A stretch of 64,000 nucleotides of DNA from the NCBI RefSeq assembly GCF_009796825.1, contig NZ_CP047030.1:372001-436000 (forward strand), read 5' to 3'. This DNA comes from Algibacter sp. L3A6. GTDB lineage: Bacteria; Bacteroidota; Bacteroidia; Flavobacteriales; Flavobacteriaceae. Of the stretch, positions 25,892 through 35,492 are shown in pieces (position 1 is the first letter of the stretch; the number at the start of each line of letters is the position of its first letter). The notes below the pieces were generated by a model, which was not told where the DNA came from, did no database searches, and was given only the letters and a program-made list of their open reading frames with translations. A program made the position numbers and the translations under genes.

Positions 25892-26638
25892 ATGAAAACC
25901 TTTTTACTCCTACCTATTTTATTTTTAACCTACGCCATGCAGGGCCAAGGAAATTGCGAAGATGCAAGTGCTTACCTAATTAATTCTTACTCGCATGTTA
26001 AGGATGCTTACGACTCTAACAATATTAGCCATTTACAATACTATTCGAACCGCTCGGTAGAATCTATAAAACTATCTAAGCAAAATTTAGCAGATTGTAA
26101 TTGTAAAAAAGCCCTTGATTTGGCTAATCAGGTTTCAGATTTATTAGTTCAGGTAGAATCTGCAACGACTAATGAAGATGGCCGGTTTTATGTAAAACGC
26201 GCCAGAGATTTAAGTAAACAGAGTGTTATTGAAATTGACAAATGTGCCTACAACAATGCTAATAATATTGAAGTTGAAGAAACCCCAACCGAAAATAATG
26301 CCTTAGCCAATTTACAAAAAGAACAAGAGCAATTAAAGCAACAACAAGCGGCTTTAAAACTTAAAGAACAAGAAATAAAACAGAAGTTAGCCGAACAACA
26401 AACGGAAGCTTTGGCTTTAGAAAAGAAACAACTTATAGGCAAATACAAACTAGCAATTAGCTCTACAGTTAAAACTTATAATGAAAGTTTAAAACTGTGT
26501 AACAACAGTAATACGTTAACAGCTACAGATACAGATGTATCTCAAGAAAGCTTGGAAACTATTAAGGCGCACTATATTTCGAGCTTAAAAAAATTAGCTT
26601 CAGATTATGTTACGCAGTTAGATTTGTGCGTCAACTAA
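25892..26638 (+). CDS. Exported coiled-coil protein of unknown function
   Basis: The 248-residue protein has a signal peptide (MKTFLLLPILFLTYAMQGQG), then a helical region with SYSHVKDAYDSNNISHLQYY and paired cysteines (ADCNCKKAL). Residues 140-180 form a strongly charged coiled coil (NLQKEQEQLKQQQAALKLKE). Two further cysteines near the C-terminus (LKLCNNS, LDLCVN) may form disulfides. I do not recognise the family. It is probably periplasmic. A terminator follows. Confidence 0.7.
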   Translation: MKTFLLLPILFLTYAMQGQGNCEDASAYLINSYSHVKDAYDSNNISHLQYYSNRSVESIKLSKQNLADCNCKKALDLANQVSDLLVQVESATTNEDGRFYVKRARDLSKQSVIEIDKCAYNNANNIEVEETPTENNALANLQKEQEQLKQQQAALKLKEQEIKQKLAEQQTEALALEKKQLIGKYKLAISSTVKTYNESLKLCNNSNTLTATDTDVSQESLETIKAHYISSLKKLASDYVTQLDLCVN

Positions 26639-26666
26639 ACCGGTTACTCCAAACTTAAAAACACAG

Positions 26667-26697
26667 CGCTTCGAATTTATTTTTGAAGCGTTTTTTT
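26667..26697 (+). terminator. Intrinsic terminator
   Basis: CGCTTC (26667-26672) pairs with GAAGCG (26685-26690), extended by weaker pairs, and is followed by seven T residues. It lies 28 bp after the coiled-coil gene. Confidence 0.8.
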
Positions 26698-26759
26698 ATA
26701 GTATGAATTAAAATATTTTAGAACTAAATAGATTTAATATATTCTAATCAGTTATAGAA

Positions 26760-26767
26760 TATATTTG
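26760..26767 (+). promoter_or_regulatory. Putative -7 element of the M1 peptidase gene
   Basis: TATATTTG matches TAnnTTTG exactly. It lies about 70 bp before the ATG at 26837, so the leader would be about 60 nt. No -33 TTG is clear. Confidence 0.35.
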
Positions 26768-26836
26768 GTTCGAGCCGTAAAAAATAATACTATTGTATAA
26801 GCGCAAAACATATTAACCAACAAATACCCCAAAAGC

Positions 26837-28489
26837 ATGTTTACTCAGAAATTTAAATGGCCTGTTTGCATCTTAATGTTTCTATTTTCTATATCGTTGT
26901 TTTCACAAGGATTAATGCAAGAAAAACACAATTTCACACGACAAGACACACTACGCGGAAGCATAACTCCTGAGCGCGAATGGTGGGATTTAACCTATTA
27001 TCACTTAGACATAAAAGTAGACCCAGACAATAAATTTATCTCTGGAAAAAACACCATTCAATACAAAGTATTGAAAGCCGATTCTGTAATGCAAATTGAT
27101 TTACAATCGCCTTTAAAAATAACGAAAGTTGTTCAAGATAACATTGAACTCGATGTTAAACATGATGGCAATGCGCACTTTATTAAACTTCAAGAAAACC
27201 AAGCTTTAAATACTGTGAAAAGTTTAGATGTATATTATGAAGGTAACCCAAAAGAAGCGGTTAACGCACCTTGGGATGGCGGAATTTCTTGGAAAAAAGA
27301 CTCGAATGGAAATGATTTTATTGCATCATCTTGTCAAGGTTTAGGCGCTAGCGTTTGGTGGCCATGTAAAGATCATATGTATGATGAAGTAGACAGTATG
27401 CTTATTAGCGTTAACGTGCCAAAATATTTAATGAATGTATCGAACGGAAGGCTGAGACTTGTAGAACGTATTGGAGATACCCAAACTTATAGTTGGTTTG
27501 TAAAAAACCCTATTAATAACTACGGTGTAAATATCAACATTGGCGATTATGCTCATTTTTCTGAAGTTTATGATGGTCAAGGTGGAAATTTAGACATGGA
27601 TTATTATGTTTTAAAAGATAACCTAGAAAAAGCCAAAGAACAATTTAAAGACGCTCCAAAAATGATGAAAGCGTTTGAACATTGGTTTGGACAATATCCT
27701 TTTTATGTGGACGGCTACAAACTAGTAGAAGTACCTTATTTAGGTATGGAACACCAAAGCTCGGTTACTTATGGCAACCAATACAAACCAGGATATTTAG
27801 GTCGTGATTTATCGGGAACAGGTTGGGGCTTAAAATTCGATTATATAATTATCCACGAATCTGGTCATGAATGGTTTGCTAATAACATCACTAACGTAGA
27901 CATTGCGGACATGTGGATTCATGAGAGTTTTACAACTTATTCTGAAAATCTATTTTTAGACTATTACTATGGAAAACAAGCTTCTTCGGAATATGTAATT
28001 GGCACAAGAAAAAGCATTAAAAATGACCGCCCAATTATTGGAAATTACTATGTTAACCACGAAGGTTCTAGCGATATGTATTTTAAAGGCGCTAATATTT
28101 TACACACTTTACGTCAACTTATTGAAGACGATGAAAAATGGAGACAAATATTACGTAAAATGAACGTAACATTCTATCACCAAACAGTAACTACCAAGCA
28201 AATTGAAGATTATTTATCTGAAGAATCAGGCATTAATTTAACAGCATTTTTCAATCAATATTTAAGATCTGTAAAAATCCCTACTTTAGAATATTCCATT
28301 AACAAGAAAGCACTAAAGTATAGATGGACAAACATTGTTACTGATTTTGATATGCCTCTTGAAGTTAAAATAAATGATGAAAATGTTTGGTTAAAACCAA
28401 CTTCTGAATGGAAAACATTAGACTTTAACTCAAACATTTCAACCTTAGATGTTGATATTGATTTTTATGTTGAATCAAAGAAAATATAA
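26837..28489 (+). CDS. M1 family metallopeptidase, exported
   Basis: The 550-residue protein has a signal peptide (about 1-25) and an N-terminal beta domain (WWDLTYYHLDIKVDPDNKFI). The gluzincin active site is IIHESGHEWFAN with HExxH, and the second zinc glutamate is WIHESFTTYSENL. GMEHQSSVTYGN is the exopeptidase GxMEN-like motif with the family change to GMEHQ. It is shorter than the classical ~850-residue PepN because the C-terminal ARM domain is missing. It probably trims peptides in the periplasm. Its stop overlaps the ATG of the YdeI-family gene. Confidence 0.92.
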   Translation: MFTQKFKWPVCILMFLFSISLFSQGLMQEKHNFTRQDTLRGSITPEREWWDLTYYHLDIKVDPDNKFISGKNTIQYKVLKADSVMQIDLQSPLKITKVVQDNIELDVKHDGNAHFIKLQENQALNTVKSLDVYYEGNPKEAVNAPWDGGISWKKDSNGNDFIASSCQGLGASVWWPCKDHMYDEVDSMLISVNVPKYLMNVSNGRLRLVERIGDTQTYSWFVKNPINNYGVNINIGDYAHFSEVYDGQGGNLDMDYYVLKDNLEKAKEQFKDAPKMMKAFEHWFGQYPFYVDGYKLVEVPYLGMEHQSSVTYGNQYKPGYLGRDLSGTGWGLKFDYIIIHESGHEWFANNITNVDIADMWIHESFTTYSENLFLDYYYGKQASSEYVIGTRKSIKNDRPIIGNYYVNHEGSSDMYFKGANILHTLRQLIEDDEKWRQILRKMNVTFYHQTVTTKQIEDYLSEESGINLTAFFNQYLRSVKIPTLEYSINKKALKYRWTNIVTDFDMPLEVKINDENVWLKPTSEWKTLDFNSNISTLDVDIDFYVESKKI

Positions 28490-29067
28490 TGCCTTTGGAA
28501 ACTCCGGAATTTTATTTTAAAACAGACACCACTTGGCGCGAATGGCTACATGAAAACCATAAAGATTTTAAAGGCGTTTATTTGATTTTTTATAAAGTTG
28601 AAAATGAAGAAGCCTCCATGCGTTGGGAAGAAGCCGTAAAAGTTGCCATTTGCTATGGCTGGATAGATTCTACAGTAAAAAGCTTGGGAGATGGAAAACG
28701 CAGGCAATATTACTCTCCAAGAAACCAAAAAAGCGTTTGGAGCGCCTTAAATAAAAAGTATATTAAAACGCTTACTACAGAAGGTTTAATGCACCAATCT
28801 GGTTTAGATATTATAAATATTGGTAAACAAAACGGCAGCTGGACAGCACTTGATTCTGTTGAAAAAGGCATAATACCAGACGCTTTAAAAAAGGCCTTTG
28901 ATGAAAACCCTGAAGCTTTTAAAAATTACCAAAACTTTGCACCTTCATATAAAAAGCATTATTTATTTTGGTTAAACAGTGCTAAACGGGAGGCTACAAA
29001 AACAAAGCGCATAACCGAAATTATTCGATTATGCGCTAATAATATCAAAAGTAGAGATACCTGGTAA
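28489..29067 (+). CDS. YdeI/OmpD-associated family protein
   Basis: The 192-residue soluble protein has FYFKTDTTWREWLHENH, ICYGWIDSTVKSLGDGKRRQYYSPR and a C-terminal FAPSYKKHYLFWLNSAKREATKTKRI, the conserved blocks of the YdeI/OmpD-associated family. Bacillus YdeI is linked to resistance to cationic peptides, but the molecular function is not known. It is translationally coupled to the M1 peptidase (one-base overlap) and converges on the glycosyltransferase at 29082 with only 14 bp between. Confidence 0.88.
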   Translation: MPLETPEFYFKTDTTWREWLHENHKDFKGVYLIFYKVENEEASMRWEEAVKVAICYGWIDSTVKSLGDGKRRQYYSPRNQKSVWSALNKKYIKTLTTEGLMHQSGLDIINIGKQNGSWTALDSVEKGIIPDALKKAFDENPEAFKNYQNFAPSYKKHYLFWLNSAKREATKTKRITEIIRLCANNIKSRDTW

Positions 29068-29081
29068 ATAAAGAATTTCTA

Positions 29082-30362
29082 TTAATAAAACAGATTGGAT
29101 TCCATGGTGTTTTGACTGATAGAACTTGTAAATACTTGCAACATACGCTTTGCAATACCTGTCCATCCAAAATTACGTCTAGCAAAACGAGCACCTTCCA
29201 CAGATAGCTCATTTCGCATTTTAGGATACAATAAAGGCATGGCCATCATAGCTCCAAATTCTGTAGGTCTATGTGGATCTGCAAATAATGCTTGATTTCC
29301 AAAATCTATTAAATCGTATAAGCCACCATGCACAGTTACCACACTTGGTGTTCCACAAGCCATAGCCTCAATGGCTACCATTCCAAAAGGTTCATAACGT
29401 GAAGGCATTACAAAAATATTAGCTGCGCGATAAACGTTAGCTAAGTCTTCATCAGCGATATAATTTTTCCATGTTATTCTATCTAAAACCCCTAATTCCT
29501 TTGCTAGTTTTTTTAAACCTGCAACACCTTTATCATCCTGCTCAGACTGGTCACCACCAATGGCTGCGACTAATCGTGCTTCCGGACAAAGCTCAAAAAC
29601 TGTTGGGAGTGCTCTAATTAATAAATCGTAACCCTTATTATGCGCCATTCTACCTAAAGCAAGAATATCTGTAGGTTGTATATCGTATTTTGCCCTAATT
29701 TTATCATTCTCTTTGGAAGGCACTGGATAAAAACGATTTTCGTCAATACCAGGAGGAATCATGGTGCAATTTTTAGACAGCACATCGTATTGTTGAGTCA
29801 ATAAATCGACTTGAGGCAAAGTAGTTGCCACAATATGGTTGCACATTTGGTAAACAAAATATTCCTTTCTAATACGCTCTTTAAAACGGTAGGTCTTTTC
29901 CATTTCCTTTTCTTCCATATCACTCCCCATGCTGTGCTGTTTCCACCAACCTAAAGAATGTGGCGTATGCACGTGAGATATACCTAATTCTTCAGCTATT
30001 TTTTGGCCTGCCCAACCGGCATCCCAGTAATGGGAATAAACCACATCATATTTTTTATTCTCTTTTTTTATTGCCGCTAAAGTATTTGTTACAAAAGCTT
30101 TAAGATGGTCGTGCATATCTTCTTTCCTAATGAATTTTTTACCTCCAAAAGGAATTCGCCAAACACTATAATTTTCATGAACATTATCGTACTCTGGTTG
30201 ATCTTCGAATTGACGTGTTACCAAATCTACTCGCTTACCTAAACGACTAAAACGTTCTGCAAGTTCTAAAACATAAACTACTTGCCCTCCTGTATCAGGC
30301 TTACCAAGTTCTGGATTTGCTCCTACATATCCATGTAAAGAGATCATTAATATTGATTTCAT
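29082..30362 (-). CDS. Sucrose-phosphate-synthase-like glycosyltransferase (GT4)
   Basis: The 426-residue GT-B enzyme starts MKSILMISLHGYVGANPELG and continues with KPDTGGQVVYVLELAERFS, the N-terminal signature of the sucrose synthase / sucrose-phosphate synthase group. HTPHSLGWWKQ and the donor-binding block PSRYEPFGMVAIEAMACGTP (EX7E) follow. It probably joins glucose from NDP-glucose to fructose 6-phosphate. The upstream neighbour, 19 bp away, encodes a sucrose-6-phosphate phosphatase domain, which supports sucrose as product. Mannosyl or other transfer cannot be excluded from sequence alone. Confidence 0.88.
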   Translation of the reverse strand: MKSILMISLHGYVGANPELGKPDTGGQVVYVLELAERFSRLGKRVDLVTRQFEDQPEYDNVHENYSVWRIPFGGKKFIRKEDMHDHLKAFVTNTLAAIKKENKKYDVVYSHYWDAGWAGQKIAEELGISHVHTPHSLGWWKQHSMGSDMEEKEMEKTYRFKERIRKEYFVYQMCNHIVATTLPQVDLLTQQYDVLSKNCTMIPPGIDENRFYPVPSKENDKIRAKYDIQPTDILALGRMAHNKGYDLLIRALPTVFELCPEARLVAAIGGDQSEQDDKGVAGLKKLAKELGVLDRITWKNYIADEDLANVYRAANIFVMPSRYEPFGMVAIEAMACGTPSVVTVHGGLYDLIDFGNQALFADPHRPTEFGAMMAMPLLYPKMRNELSVEGARFARRNFGWTGIAKRMLQVFTSSISQNTMESNLFY

Positions 30363-30381
30363 AGTTTTATAGTTTGTTAAA

Positions 30382-32469
30382 TTATTTCTTAATTATTTTT
30401 AAATCATGACAAGCTGAAATGTACTGAGCAGCAGACCAAGCTTGATAGGCTTTCCCCATGGCTTTTCCGGTAATACCGTGTGCCCATTCATTAAACTCCC
30501 ACTCATCATTTAAACCTTCCTTATTTATTAAGGCCAGTTTATGCAACTCAGAAATAGCCATATCTCTAAAACCAAGCTTCCCAATAAATTTCACCCAAAA
30601 ACCACCTACAAAAGGCCAAATACCGCCGTTGTGATAGTGGTTTGGTAAATTCAATAAATTAACGGTATAATAAGGTTTCCAATCGGGATCTCCTGGAGTT
30701 ACAACCGGATACACATTAGATACCGGAAAAGGATCGTTAACACCTACGCCTAACATAAATTTAAAGGTTTGATGTGCTTTTTCGGCATCGACTGTACCAA
30801 ACAAAAAGGCGAGCACATTTCCGAAAACATCACAACGCCAACTAAAATCGAATGGTGTGGTTTGCTGAATTAAATAAGGCGTATCACCTAGTGTAAATTG
30901 ACGCTCTGCGAATGATACCGTTTGAAATAATTTTTGCTGTGTAGATGGCCAGAAATTCTGTAAAATTTCCTTTTTAATAACCTGAGACCATCGAATGTAT
31001 TCTCCAGCTTCATCATAATCGCCGAGCATTTCTAACATTCTACCAAAGCACACATTAGAACGGTACCAAAGAATTTCATCATATAAAATATTATAACTTC
31101 CACCGAATAAATCCGTCCAATCTCCAGCTTCAGGAATTTCTAATAAAGCATCATTATTACTATCGTGCGCACCAAGCCAGCGCATGGTTTCCTTAATATC
31201 CCCAATATATTTACGTAAAAACTTAATATCTTTTGTAACGTTTACATATTCGTAAAATGCAATTACAACCCATATGCCGCTATCTATAGAGCAAATCCCA
31301 CCTACTCCAGAATAATCGGGTTGATTGTCTTTTAAACGTACGTTAGAAGGGATTTGCCCGTTTCTCGAGCTATTCTCTATTAATGTTACTAAAGTCTGCC
31401 GCTGACATTTATGTATCTCTTCATCATCAACTAAAGACAATGAACCAATTACTGTAATAGCGCCATCTCTGGCCCAAACACTATGGTAGTTTTCATCGGT
31501 TCCATGGGTAATATTATCTTCAATAGAGCATGCTGAAAACCCGAGAGGTGTTATATTTTTCTTTAAAGCAATAATAGCTTTCTCGTAACCTTCTAAAATA
31601 AGGTCTAGCTTTTCTTTATCATCTTCCGAAGCAATACTATTTAATTCCTGTTGAATAATATAATCTTCAGTATGGTCTGTATTGCTTGATACAATAGCCT
31701 CTTCTGGCAGAATACCATAATACACTAAACCTTCTATAACACCATCACCACAATCTTTTTCTGCATGGTAGATTTGACGGTATTTGGTATATTTATAAAG
31801 TTCTTCGTGAGCATTCGCTACTACAATCCCTTTAATATCTTCCATATCGAACATGGCAGAATCGTTACCGCTATCTCCTGCAACCAAAGCATTCGAAGCT
31901 TTTAAATTCAGTTTTCGTAGAAGCCATTGCAAAGCATTTCCTTTATTGGCCCACTTAGGAAGAATATCTAGAAATTGCTCTTGAGAATACACCACGTTAA
32001 TATCCATATTGGCTCTAACAAAAGTATTTTCAATCTCGGTAATAACAGCTTCTGTAGCATTGTGAAAATAATAACTACGCTTATAATCATGCTGATATTT
32101 ACTTGGCTGTTCGTTTATTGGGCCATCGATATTTTGTATAATATCTTCTACCAATTTTAAATCCCAACCATCGTCTAAAACGTCATTAAATTCCTTAACA
32201 ACACATTTTTTATTGTAATCATAAATATGAGTACCTACACCAGAAATAATATAATCGGGCTCTGGCAATGTCCCTTTCTCTATTAAATGAATAACATCAT
32301 CAACTAAACGCCCCGTATTGTATGCAAGCAAAACATCTTGTTTTGGCTTATGTTTTTTCCATACTTTCCGAAAGTTACTTTTATGAGTATTAAAATCTAT
32401 AAGCGTGTTGTCTATATCAAAAGATAATAGATTGATATCATGTTGAATTTCACTATTAGGTTTTTCCAT
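30382..32469 (-). CDS. Fusion: sucrose-phosphatase-like HAD domain + glycoside hydrolase
   Basis: The 695-residue protein has two parts. Residues 1-260 form a HAD-IIB phosphatase (LLSFDIDNTLIDF with D18 and D20; AYNTGR; ALVAGDSGNDSAMF) close to sucrose-6F-phosphate phosphohydrolases. From about residue 290, an (alpha/alpha)6-type glycosidase domain shows SVWARDGAITVIGSL, IPEAGDWTDLFGG and YHNGGIWPFVGGFW, reminiscent of neutral invertases (GH100) and amylo-alpha-1,6-glucosidases. One polypeptide would thus dephosphorylate sucrose-P and perhaps also cleave it or a related glycan. It is the first gene of a two-gene operon with the GT4 enzyme. Confidence 0.85.
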   Translation of the reverse strand: MEKPNSEIQHDINLLSFDIDNTLIDFNTHKSNFRKVWKKHKPKQDVLLAYNTGRLVDDVIHLIEKGTLPEPDYIISGVGTHIYDYNKKCVVKEFNDVLDDGWDLKLVEDIIQNIDGPINEQPSKYQHDYKRSYYFHNATEAVITEIENTFVRANMDINVVYSQEQFLDILPKWANKGNALQWLLRKLNLKASNALVAGDSGNDSAMFDMEDIKGIVVANAHEELYKYTKYRQIYHAEKDCGDGVIEGLVYYGILPEEAIVSSNTDHTEDYIIQQELNSIASEDDKEKLDLILEGYEKAIIALKKNITPLGFSACSIEDNITHGTDENYHSVWARDGAITVIGSLSLVDDEEIHKCQRQTLVTLIENSSRNGQIPSNVRLKDNQPDYSGVGGICSIDSGIWVVIAFYEYVNVTKDIKFLRKYIGDIKETMRWLGAHDSNNDALLEIPEAGDWTDLFGGSYNILYDEILWYRSNVCFGRMLEMLGDYDEAGEYIRWSQVIKKEILQNFWPSTQQKLFQTVSFAERQFTLGDTPYLIQQTTPFDFSWRCDVFGNVLAFLFGTVDAEKAHQTFKFMLGVGVNDPFPVSNVYPVVTPGDPDWKPYYTVNLLNLPNHYHNGGIWPFVGGFWVKFIGKLGFRDMAISELHKLALINKEGLNDEWEFNEWAHGITGKAMGKAYQAWSAAQYISACHDLKIIKK

Positions 32470-32668
32470 AAAATCTTTAAAATTTATCCATTATTGTCAA
32501 TTTTCACTCTATTTTGAGTATAAAATAAGGGTTTTTAGTCAAAAAACCAAAGAAAACAGATTAAACCAAAAGTGTTTTCCTTATATAGGAAACAGAAAGA
32601 TATAGACTACGAAATCTTAAAAACAGCACTATAATTTTTGAGTATATGATAATTGGTGAACCAAAAAA

Positions 32669-32706
32669 AAAAAGCGATAAGAAAATTTATTTCTTAGCGC
32701 TTTTTT
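32669..32706 (-). terminator. Terminator of the MoxR gene
   Basis: AAAAGCG with TAAGAAA pairs with TTTCTTA and CGCTTTT across one A-G mismatch and a five-base loop. Read on minus it is followed by more than eight T residues, 25 bp after the stop of the MoxR gene. Confidence 0.8.
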
Positions 32707-32731
32707 AATTAATAACATATTTATCAAGTGA

Positions 32732-34198
32732 TTAAATACCACTTATAAAACTTCCATAAGGATCTCTAAATTGAGTGCCTTCGGAAAAACGTTGTTTACT
32801 TAATAATTTAAACTCTACTAATGCCCAAAGCACAAACTCTTTCATGAAATAAGTATCTTCGGGTTTTAAGTTAGGCTGATACTCGCCAAGCAAGTCGTCT
32901 AAAGGAGAAATAGCATCTAGTAAATTAGTATATTCTTTGTTTTTTAAATCGTCTAACAATTCAAAACCTTCTTTTTCGTTAAAAAACCATGATACAATAT
33001 CATCATACGGGCCTTCTTCATCTTGCTTTTGAAGTTTGCTTATCTTCGGAAAAAATTCTTCAAACAGACTCTTTACAGCTTCACCTATTAGATTGTAAGC
33101 CACCACAGCAGCGCCTTCTTGCTCACCTTCATAAACCAACTCAACCTTACCGGTTATTGCTGGAATAATCCCAGAAAAGTCACTTAAACGAACCATAGTA
33201 CTATCGTCTCCACAAATTAGAGCACGTCTTTCGGCTGTGCTTAATAAATTTTCAAATGCTGTTATACTCAGCCTAGCACTTACACCACTTTTTGCATCTA
33301 TATATTCACTTTCTCTAGCTTCAAAAACAATTTGCTCCAAAAGGTCTTTAGCAAAATCAGGAACCTTTACGGTGCTTTTTTGTCCTTCAACTAAATTAGA
33401 TTCTTGCTCCGTAATACGTCTAGCCGTTTCAATATCTTCAGGGTAATGCGTTAATATTTGCGACCCAATTCTATCCTTTAAAGGCGTTACAATACTCCCT
33501 CTATTGGTATAATCTTCTGGGTTTGCCGTAAATAAAAACTGAATATCTAAAGGCAACCTCAGCTTAAAACCTCTAATTTGAATATCACCTTCTTGTAAAA
33601 TATTAAATAAGGCTACTTGTATTCTAGCTTGTAAATCGGGAAGTTCGTTAATTACGAAAATACAACGATTTGCTCTCGGAATCATACCATAATGAATTAC
33701 TCGATCATCGGCATAACTTAACTTTAAATTTGCAGCCTTTATAGGGTCGACGTCTCCAATAATATCGGCAACCGTAACATCTGGCGTTGCTAATTTTTCT
33801 GCAAATCTGTCACTTCTATGTAACCAAGAAATTGGTGTATCGTCTCCCTTTTCTTTTATTAACTCTACGGCAAATCTTGAAATAGGCTGTAACGGATCGT
33901 CATTAATTTCCGAACCTGATACAAACGGAATGTATTCATCTAAGAGATTCAGCATCAAACGTGCTAAACGTGTTTTTGCTTGTCCGCGTAAACCTAATAA
34001 ATTAATATTATGCCTTGATAAAATTGCACGCTCTAATTCAGGAATCACGGTATTTTCATAACCATGAACCCCTTCGAAAGTGGTTTCTTTATTTTTAATT
34101 TTTATGATTAAATTATCTCGCAATTCATCTTTTATTGATTTACTGCTGTAACCTGACTTTTTAAGTTCACCTAATGTTTTTATGTTTTCTATTTTCAT
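32732..34198 (-). CDS. MoxR-type AAA ATPase (magnesium chelatase ChlI-like)
   Basis: The 488-residue protein has an AAA+ core with Walker A LGLRGQAKTRLARL (about 68-81), a Walker B region CIFVINELPDLQARIQ, sensor 1 FLFTANPEDYTNRGSI and arginine fingers in LKDRIGSQI. Asparagine replaces the usual aspartate next to the Walker B glutamate. A C-terminal helical region follows. MoxR ATPases act as chaperones with VWA-domain partners to insert metals or activate enzymes. The next gene downstream in the operon encodes such a VWA protein upstream at 34278, 79 bp away on the same strand. Confidence 0.88.
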   Translation of the reverse strand: MKIENIKTLGELKKSGYSSKSIKDELRDNLIIKIKNKETTFEGVHGYENTVIPELERAILSRHNINLLGLRGQAKTRLARLMLNLLDEYIPFVSGSEINDDPLQPISRFAVELIKEKGDDTPISWLHRSDRFAEKLATPDVTVADIIGDVDPIKAANLKLSYADDRVIHYGMIPRANRCIFVINELPDLQARIQVALFNILQEGDIQIRGFKLRLPLDIQFLFTANPEDYTNRGSIVTPLKDRIGSQILTHYPEDIETARRITEQESNLVEGQKSTVKVPDFAKDLLEQIVFEARESEYIDAKSGVSARLSITAFENLLSTAERRALICGDDSTMVRLSDFSGIIPAITGKVELVYEGEQEGAAVVAYNLIGEAVKSLFEEFFPKISKLQKQDEEGPYDDIVSWFFNEKEGFELLDDLKNKEYTNLLDAISPLDDLLGEYQPNLKPEDTYFMKEFVLWALVEFKLLSKQRFSEGTQFRDPYGSFISGI

Positions 34199-34277
34199 AT
34201 CTTATATTTAGAAAAGAGATTCTAGAAAAAAATAGTACTCGCACTCATCTTTTTTTCTGAACTCTTTATTTTATTTT

Positions 34278-35402
34278 TTATCCTTTAATTCGTTTTTTTC
34301 TATTGGTTTCGTAATCTTCGAAAATCATTTCACCTAAACCTTTTAAACCGGTATAAAACGCTTTCCCTTGGTTGGCCTTTGTAAACTCGCGAACAAACTG
34401 CATTAAGTAGTTATCCTGCGCAATCATAAAGGTTGTAATAGGAATATGTAAACGCCTCGCTTGTTGCGCCATGGCATAACATTTATTTACAATATGGGTA
34501 TCTAAGCCATTACTGTTTTTATAATATTGACCATCCGGAAGACGCAAGCAACTTGGTTTGCCGTCGGTTATCATAAAAATTTGCTTGTTGGTGTTTCGTT
34601 TTCTTCGGAGTAAATCCATAGCCAATTGTAAACCAGCAACGGTATTTGTGTGGTATGGTCCAACTTTTAAATACGGCAAATCTTTAATTTCTATTTGCCA
34701 AGCATCGTTACCAAACACCAAAATATCGAGTGTATCTTTTGGATATCGCGTGGTAATTAATTCGGCTAAAGCCATGGCTACTTTTTTAGCTGGTGTTATT
34801 CTATCTTCACCATACAAAATCATACTGTGGCTAATATCAATCATTAACACGGTACTCATTTGCGCTTTATGCAAGGTTTCTTCAACAACTAAATCATCTT
34901 CCGATAAGGTAAAATTAGAAATTCCATGATTAATTTGCGCATTTTTTAAACTCTCCGTCATCGATACCTTATCTAAAGCATCACCAAATTGATAGTTTCT
35001 AAAATCGCCAGTATGCTCGTCGCCTGTGCCCTGCCCTTTACTTTTATGATTCCCTTGTCCGCTACGCTTTATATTACCAAAAATCTGGTCTAAGGCTTGC
35101 TGCCGAATAGCGCGTTCGGTTTTTGCAGTAATCGCAATGCCGCCATTACCATCTGGGTCTATTTCTTCTTTTATGTAGCCCTTCTTTTTAAGGTCTTCAA
35201 TAAAATCGTCTATAGTATATTCTGCAGTGGTTAAAGTATATTCTTTATCGAGTTCGCGCAACCAATCTATAGCCTCGTCAAAATCTCCAGAAGTATGTGT
35301 AATTAGTTCTTTAAAAATATCGAACAACTTATCGAAAGGAGATTGATAAGGTGCTTCGTAAGTTTTAAAAACAAAACCTTTTCTTGATGTATTTCTATTC
35401 AT
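34278..35402 (-). CDS. VWA-domain protein, partner of the MoxR ATPase
   Basis: The 374-residue protein has an N-terminal helical region with basic linker (about 1-165, including GQGNHKSKGQGTGDE) and a C-terminal von Willebrand A domain. The MIDAS motif is MIDISHSM (DxSxS), and MITDGKPS supplies the fourth metal ligand. It has no signal peptide, so it is cytoplasmic. It lies immediately upstream of the MoxR gene, the classical MoxR-VWA pair. The client is unknown; the cbb3 or other metalloenzymes encoded nearby are one possibility (inference from location only). Confidence 0.88.
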   Translation of the reverse strand: MNRNTSRKGFVFKTYEAPYQSPFDKLFDIFKELITHTSGDFDEAIDWLRELDKEYTLTTAEYTIDDFIEDLKKKGYIKEEIDPDGNGGIAITAKTERAIRQQALDQIFGNIKRSGQGNHKSKGQGTGDEHTGDFRNYQFGDALDKVSMTESLKNAQINHGISNFTLSEDDLVVEETLHKAQMSTVLMIDISHSMILYGEDRITPAKKVAMALAELITTRYPKDTLDILVFGNDAWQIEIKDLPYLKVGPYHTNTVAGLQLAMDLLRRKRNTNKQIFMITDGKPSCLRLPDGQYYKNSNGLDTHIVNKCYAMAQQARRLHIPITTFMIAQDNYLMQFVREFTKANQGKAFYTGLKGLGEMIFEDYETNRKKRIKG

Positions 35403-35492
35403 AACTGTATAAAAATACTCAATTTAAATTCAAAAAAGTAGCAAGTGATAATCGGAATTATCTATGGGCAGAATGAGTTCGGTTATACTATG

